Assembly: GCA_015522685.1 (NCBI GenBank)
Contig: WALU01000035.1
Span: 58,035 to 122,034, forward strand
From: Thermoproteota archaeon
GTDB lineage: Archaea; Korarchaeota; Korarchaeia; Korarchaeales; Korarchaeaceae
Direction of reading: 5' to 3'
DNA: 64,000 nucleotides
The position numbers and the translations under genes were made by a program. Every line of letters begins with the position of its first letter. Positions within the stretch are counted from its first letter, which is position 1. Below, piece after piece: positions 59,677 through 64,000 of this stretch. Under the pieces are notes generated by a model that was not told the DNA's origin, did not search any database, and saw only the letters and a program-made list of their open reading frames with translations.

Positions 59677-60114
59677 TCAGAAATCCCTTAGACTAGATAA
59701 GAAATCCCTTAGACTAGATAAAACAGATTTTGGAAATGTAAATTTCACTCTCATGTATCCTCCCGGCCCCCCATCATAGAGAGCTATTCTCCTAAAGACG
59801 AGATCTTGTTTATTTAGTCTAATATATAAGTTTCTACCATCTATATGTGAGCCTAAGTTCCCTAGGAACTCAAGAAACTCGCACTCTCTCAGGCCACATA
59901 TGATCAATTTCAATGCTTCTACAGCTTTTTTCTCACTAAGTGATATTTTTATAGATTTAAACGAGTACCCATAGTAACTTTTAAAGTTATTTTCATCTAT
60001 CTTAGGATTATTCTCTTTTGCGAAGAGAAGAATTAAACTCTTTACTCTATCTTCCACCTCTGTCGGATAAGCCATTACAGTAATCTCTGCTGAGATAAGA
60101 GGAGTATTAGGCAA
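59677..60114 (-). CDS. DUF54/COG1325-type RNA-binding protein
   Basis: 145 aa, exosome-superoperon position; C-terminus is a duplicated heptapeptide. Confidence 0.75.
   Translation of the reverse strand: MPNTPLISAEITVMAYPTEVEDRVKSLILLFAKENNPKIDENNFKSYYGYSFKSIKISLSEKKAVEALKLIICGLRECEFLEFLGNLGSHIDGRNLYIRLNKQDLVFRRIALYDGGPGGYMRVKFTFPKSVLSSLRDFLSSLRDF
59680..59721 (-). repeat. 21-bp perfect tandem repeat (2 copies)
   Basis: GAAATCCCTTAGACTAGATAA at 59680-59700 and 59701-59721; encodes the ...SSLRDFLSSLRDF C-terminus of the DUF54 protein. Confidence 0.95.
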
Positions 60115-60118
60115 GGAA

Positions 60119-60721
60119 TCAGACCCTCAATCTAGCAAGCCTTCTCTTTCTTTTAAATCTCTTAACTATCGTAGGCAGGCCTCTATAGGCTCTGAGTCCT
60201 CTAGATTTCTTACCTGCACTAGTAAGACCTCTAAATACTCTCCTTTTATTAGCTGGATTGAGGATCCAGTTGATCCTAGGATCCGATTTCACTACCGGGT
60301 GATGAGGATCTACGAGGATTATTTCATACCAGTAATGCTTCCCGTCTTCAGCTACATAGTATGAATTAAGTACTTCTAGGTTGGAGAATTTTCTCGCAGC
60401 TCTTTCCTCAGCTATTTGTCTTATGCTCTTACTAGGAGTAAGCTTTAGTATACCAAGGCCAGCTGGTTTTCTACCTGATTTAGGCCTACTTTTCCTCCTT
60501 CCCCCTTTCCTTATCCTAACTCTAACAACCACAAAGCCTTGCTTTGCCTTGTAACCAAGACTTCTAGCTCTATCTATTCTGGTAGGCTTGCCAAGCCTTA
60601 TCACTGCTGGCTCTCGTCTCCATTGGATTAACCTATCTTTCCATAGCCTTATGAGATCTTCCTCCCCTTCTCCTCGCTTTCTCCAGATAAGCTTCTCAGC
60701 GTACCTTCCTGCCACTGTCAA
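60119..60721 (-). CDS. rpl15e: Ribosomal protein L15e
   Basis: [36 protein letters not shown]. Confidence 0.95.
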   Translation of the reverse strand: MTVAGRYAEKLIWRKRGEGEEDLIRLWKDRLIQWRREPAVIRLGKPTRIDRARSLGYKAKQGFVVVRVRIRKGGRRKSRPKSGRKPAGLGILKLTPSKSIRQIAEERAARKFSNLEVLNSYYVAEDGKHYWYEIILVDPHHPVVKSDPRINWILNPANKRRVFRGLTSAGKKSRGLRAYRGLPTIVKRFKRKRRLARLRV

Positions 60722-60788
60722 ATTTACACCCTACATTCAAGTCCTGACCTTAGTGGATTTTAAAAATTTGATAGTTTAATTATACGAG

Positions 60789-61982
60789 ATGCTCATAGGC
60801 TTAGTAGGAAAAACTAATGTTGGAAAGACAACGTTTTTCTCAGCAGCCACGCTAGTGGAAGCCGAAAGGGACAATAGACCCTTCGTCACGATAAATCCAA
60901 ATGAAGGCGTAGGATATATTAGGGTTAAATCGGTGTGTGCAGAGTTCGGGGTGAGGTGTCAGCCGAAGTGTGGTTGGTGCAATGGAAGATTTAGGTATGT
61001 GCCAATAAAACTTTTGGATGTAGCCGGTCTAGTTAAGGGAGCTCATAAGGGGAGAGGGTTAGGAAATAAATTCCTTGATGACCTTAGAAGATCTAGCGTG
61101 AACATAATAGTAGTAGATGCACCTGGTTCAACTGATGATAGAGGAAATCCAGTTCCTCCATCATCTCATGATCCTCTAGAGGATGTAGTTATCGTTAAGG
61201 AAGAGTTCTCTCTTTGGGTGGCCTCTATTATTGAAAGAGCCAAGAGCAAGATAAGAAGTAGGATAATTGGAGGGTCTTCAATAGATGCTGCTTTATATGA
61301 GATCTTATCAGGGCTTGATGTAAGAAGAGAAGTGATAAAGGAGGTGCTTGAGGATTTATCTCTAGAAATGCCTCCGATGGAGTGGACCGAAGAGCGACTG
61401 CTGGACTTCTCTCGTGAAATCTTAAAGAGAAGCAAGCCCTTTGTGATAGCTGCTAACAAAGTAGACGTTCCTAAGGCAGAGGATAACATTAATAGGTTGG
61501 GCAGAGAGCTAGACGACCCTATAATACCAGTATCCGCAGAAGCAGAGCTTATACTTAGGAGAGCAGCAAGATCAGGGTTCATTAGATATGAGCCAGGAGA
61601 TCCAGACTTCGAGGTCGTTGATGAGAGTAAGTTAACTAGAGTCCAGTTGAAAGCCTTAGATACCGTAAGGGAGAGTGTTCTTAATAAATTTGGTAGCACA
61701 GGAGTTCAAGATACCCTTGAAGCGGCAGTTTATAAGGTATTGAAGATGAAGGTCGTCTTCCCGGTAGAGAACGAGACGAAGCTATCAGATAGAGATGGGA
61801 ATGTGCTCCCCGATGCGATAATACTCCCAGAAGATGGTACTGTTGAGGATCTAGCTGAGAAGATACACAGTGAGATAGCGAAAAAGGCGCTCTACGGAAT
61901 TGATGTGAGAAATAAGAGAAGAATATCCCTAGATCACGTACTGAGCCATAGAGATATTGTAAAGATAGTGGCTGCTAGGTAA
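60789..61982 (+). CDS. OBG/YchF-related GTPase
   Basis: GLVGKTNVGKTTFFSAAT, RCQPKCGWCNGRFRYVPIKLLDVAGLVKGAHKGRGLGNKFLDDLR. Confidence 0.94.
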   Translation: MLIGLVGKTNVGKTTFFSAATLVEAERDNRPFVTINPNEGVGYIRVKSVCAEFGVRCQPKCGWCNGRFRYVPIKLLDVAGLVKGAHKGRGLGNKFLDDLRRSSVNIIVVDAPGSTDDRGNPVPPSSHDPLEDVVIVKEEFSLWVASIIERAKSKIRSRIIGGSSIDAALYEILSGLDVRREVIKEVLEDLSLEMPPMEWTEERLLDFSREILKRSKPFVIAANKVDVPKAEDNINRLGRELDDPIIPVSAEAELILRRAARSGFIRYEPGDPDFEVVDESKLTRVQLKALDTVRESVLNKFGSTGVQDTLEAAVYKVLKMKVVFPVENETKLSDRDGNVLPDAIILPEDGTVEDLAEKIHSEIAKKALYGIDVRNKRRISLDHVLSHRDIVKIVAAR

Positions 61983-63039
61983 AACATGTCCTATCTTTCC
62001 ATAGCTTCCCTTTGATAATAGAACAGTCATTCATCCTTACTGAGGGTGCAGTGACCACACTCATCAACTTAGATCTTGATATTATGCTTGAATCTGTAAT
62101 AAGAGAGTCTTTAACCTCCGATGAATTGATGCTACTCCCTTTCATAGCAATTGAGTTCTCTAATTTCGATGATCTTACTTTTGAACCATCCTCTAAATAT
62201 ACATAGGGATGTAGTTTGGAGTTTGCTACCTCACACTGCCCGATGGCTAGAGGCCCGAGAATTTCAGAATTAACTAGCTCAGCCTTCTCCGAAATGAGAA
62301 TACCACCTTCTTCTAATTCAAAGTTCTTAGGCTTTAGCCTATATCCTGCTATAACATCTTGGAAGAGGAGTCTTTGTGCTTTAAGAAAATCAGACGGCCT
62401 ACCTGCATCTACCCAGGGAGATATCTCTATTACTCCAACTTTCTCTCCATTCCTAGCTGCGAGTGTTAGGGCATCAGTTAGTTCGATTTCTCCTCTAGGG
62501 GAGATTCTTATGTTTTTTAGGTAATCAAAGATTGTTTGAGATAAATAAAATGCCCCAGCTATCACTAAATTCGATGGCTCCTTTCCCTTATCAGGCTTCT
62601 CAACAATTCTATTAAGCAGGCCATCTTTCAGATCAATAACGCCGAACTCCCAAGGTCTGGCCACAGGCGATACAGCTGCTATGTGATCATACTTATCTGC
62701 TGAGGAGATGATAAGATCTTTCGTTTTTGGGGGGATATATACGTCAGAGTATACAAGGAGGAAGCTCTCTTTAATGAATTCCTCTAACCTCAGGACAGCG
62801 TGGCCAGTCCCAAGAGGAGCTCCTTGATCTACCAAAGAAAAACCATACTCTTCAGATAATTTTGAAAATAAATTTTTCTTATAACTAACAACTGCATAAA
62901 TTGGAGATTCATCTTTAACTGTAATAAGATTATATTCAAAGAGAGTGGAGCCAGCGATGGGAAGTAGAGGCTTAGGTCTGGCCTCTGTGGCAGGTAAGAG
63001 CCTATTGCCTTTACCTGCCGCCAGAAGCGCTGCTTTCAA
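61975..63039 (-). CDS. Sugar-1-phosphate nucleotidylyltransferase with left-handed beta-helix tail
   Basis: ALLAAGKGNRLLPATEARPKPLLPIAG, GTGHAVLRL. Confidence 0.92.
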   Translation of the reverse strand: MKAALLAAGKGNRLLPATEARPKPLLPIAGSTLFEYNLITVKDESPIYAVVSYKKNLFSKLSEEYGFSLVDQGAPLGTGHAVLRLEEFIKESFLLVYSDVYIPPKTKDLIISSADKYDHIAAVSPVARPWEFGVIDLKDGLLNRIVEKPDKGKEPSNLVIAGAFYLSQTIFDYLKNIRISPRGEIELTDALTLAARNGEKVGVIEISPWVDAGRPSDFLKAQRLLFQDVIAGYRLKPKNFELEEGGILISEKAELVNSEILGPLAIGQCEVANSKLHPYVYLEDGSKVRSSKLENSIAMKGSSINSSEVKDSLITDSSIISRSKLMSVVTAPSVRMNDCSIIKGKLWKDRTCFT

Positions 63040-63664
63040 TTTGTTCCTGCACCTCTGTAGTTTTCATCTCGACAGGAGTCTCCGATTGTTTGAGCAATAG
63101 CATCTTCCTAAGTTCCACGTACTTCACTGGAGCGACTTTAGAAGCAGCTTTCTGGATCTCTGAGAGTATTAGTATAGGTTCCTTGAATATATATGATTTG
63201 ATAAGATCTTCTACTGTATGTTTGGGTATTACTTCCTTTAGGTATTCATCCACTTTCGCCCTAATTGCATGCTTCTGGCTGCTTTTTATTCTCGTTACCG
63301 TTACAATCAAGGTGAAAACTCTGACCTCACTACCTTCTCCTGTTATACTATCTGTTTGGATATCAACCCTAGAACTCCTCCTCTGAATTATGGACCTCAT
63401 ATAGTCTCTGTTCAGCATTTCTTTGATGAATCTAGCGTATGCTTTATTTCCATCGACTTTAAATATATGGAACCAGAGTTTGTATTTCTCGTGCATGAAA
63501 TCTCCCGTTATATCTCTAACAGAGACTTCCACGTTCCTATTTAGAAGCTTCTCTGGATCACTGGCTGGAGTCTCCCCTATCCACTGATCCGGGAACATAT
63601 CCACTGCATAAACTTGGTACCAAGTCTTTGATACACCCTTTCTTCGCGCCTTTCTTCTAGGCAT
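63011..63664 (-). CDS. rps3ae: Ribosomal protein S3Ae (eS1)
   Basis: KTWYQVYAVDMFPDQWIGETPASDPEKLLNRNVEVSVRDITGDF. Confidence 0.94.
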   Translation of the reverse strand: MPRRKARRKGVSKTWYQVYAVDMFPDQWIGETPASDPEKLLNRNVEVSVRDITGDFMHEKYKLWFHIFKVDGNKAYARFIKEMLNRDYMRSIIQRRSSRVDIQTDSITGEGSEVRVFTLIVTVTRIKSSQKHAIRAKVDEYLKEVIPKHTVEDLIKSYIFKEPILILSEIQKAASKVAPVKYVELRKMLLLKQSETPVEMKTTEVQEQIESSASGGR

Positions 63665-63720
63665 TTATTATCCCTCGGCAGCATTTCAGTGAGAGGTATT
63701 ATAATCTTTTTTGACGGTAT

Positions 63721-64000
63721 GTGCATGTGCCTCCAGTGATAGAAATAGAAAACGTATCTTTCAAATATGAAGACAGTGAGAGACCAGCGCTCCTAGATAT
63801 AAATCTAAAGATTAATAGAGGAGATTTTCTATTGATAACTGGTTCAAGCGGTTCTGGTAAATCCACCCTGCTTAGATTACTGAACGGCCTCATACCTCAT
63901 TTCTATAGAGGAGAAATGAAGGGAAGGGTTCTGGTTGATGGTATTGATACAAAAGAAGCGAGCGTAGCGCAGCTAGCTAGGAAAGTGGGGTTGGTATTTC
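63721..64000 (+). CDS. ABC transporter ATP-binding protein, ECF/CbiO-like, partial
   Basis: Hand translation: VIEIENVSFKYEDSERPALLDINLKINRGDFLLITGSSGSGKSTLLRLLNGLIPHFYRGEMKGRVLVDGIDTKEASVAQLARKVGLVF, open at the window end. Confidence 0.9.
   Translation, partial: MHVPPVIEIENVSFKYEDSERPALLDINLKINRGDFLLITGSSGSGKSTLLRLLNGLIPHFYRGEMKGRVLVDGIDTKEASVAQLARKVGLVF

Noticed and set aside
59405-59779. + strand ORF with KKSLRLDKKSLRLDK repeat
   Set aside because: Antisense to Rpp30/DUF54; the repeat is explained by the 21-bp tandem duplication in the real gene.
1-64000. CRISPR arrays, IS elements, inteins, toxin-antitoxin or phage modules
   Set aside because: No spaced direct-repeat array, transposase/integrase motif or intein-sized insertion was seen; AtpA, AtpB, MCM and Hel308 all have normal lengths.

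Overview
The window is a gene-dense, AT-rich archaeal chromosome segment. TFB, TBP, Alba, thermosome, A-type ATPase, GINS/MCM, class I LysRS and the exosome superoperon fit a TACK-type hyperthermophile, but the species cannot be fixed from sequence alone. Main blocks: (i) an A-type ATP synthase cluster (F-H-E-A-B-D-C on +, K and I on -); (ii) a UDP-GlcNAc 2-epimerase / DUF131 pair / HPS operon; (iii) the lhr helicase, thermosome, rpoK, alba and lysS; (iv) TIM, FBP aldolase/phosphatase, TBP, signal peptidase, an unlisted rpoP, and TFB; (v) a run of proteolysis genes (C25-like surface protease, proteasome beta lacking the catalytic Thr, M20, M50); (vi) NOG1-like GTPase, TrmG10-like methylase and RNase Z; (vii) gins-mcm-hel308-purB-betaCASP; (viii) an Era-like GTPase/DUF2073-like/Zn-ribbon trio; (ix) a non-coding gap of about 0.85 kb holding what looks like a decayed radical-SAM gene; (x) the Pcc1-Brix-L37Ae-Rrp42-Rrp41-Rrp4-SBDS-PsmA and Pop5-Rpp30-DUF54-L15e superoperon. 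Five tRNA genes are recognisable (Leu-UAA, Gly-UCC, Thr-GGU, Leu-CAA, Pro-GGG). I see no CRISPR array, transposase, rRNA or phage module. Most of the window is conserved housekeeping. The most unusual items are the Thr1-less proteasome beta, the surface C25-like protease with its coupled small ORF, the epimerase with a TrkA-C-like tail, the thermosome with a Gly-rich N-terminus, the membrane-anchored winged-helix protein, and two GC-rich leader hairpins.
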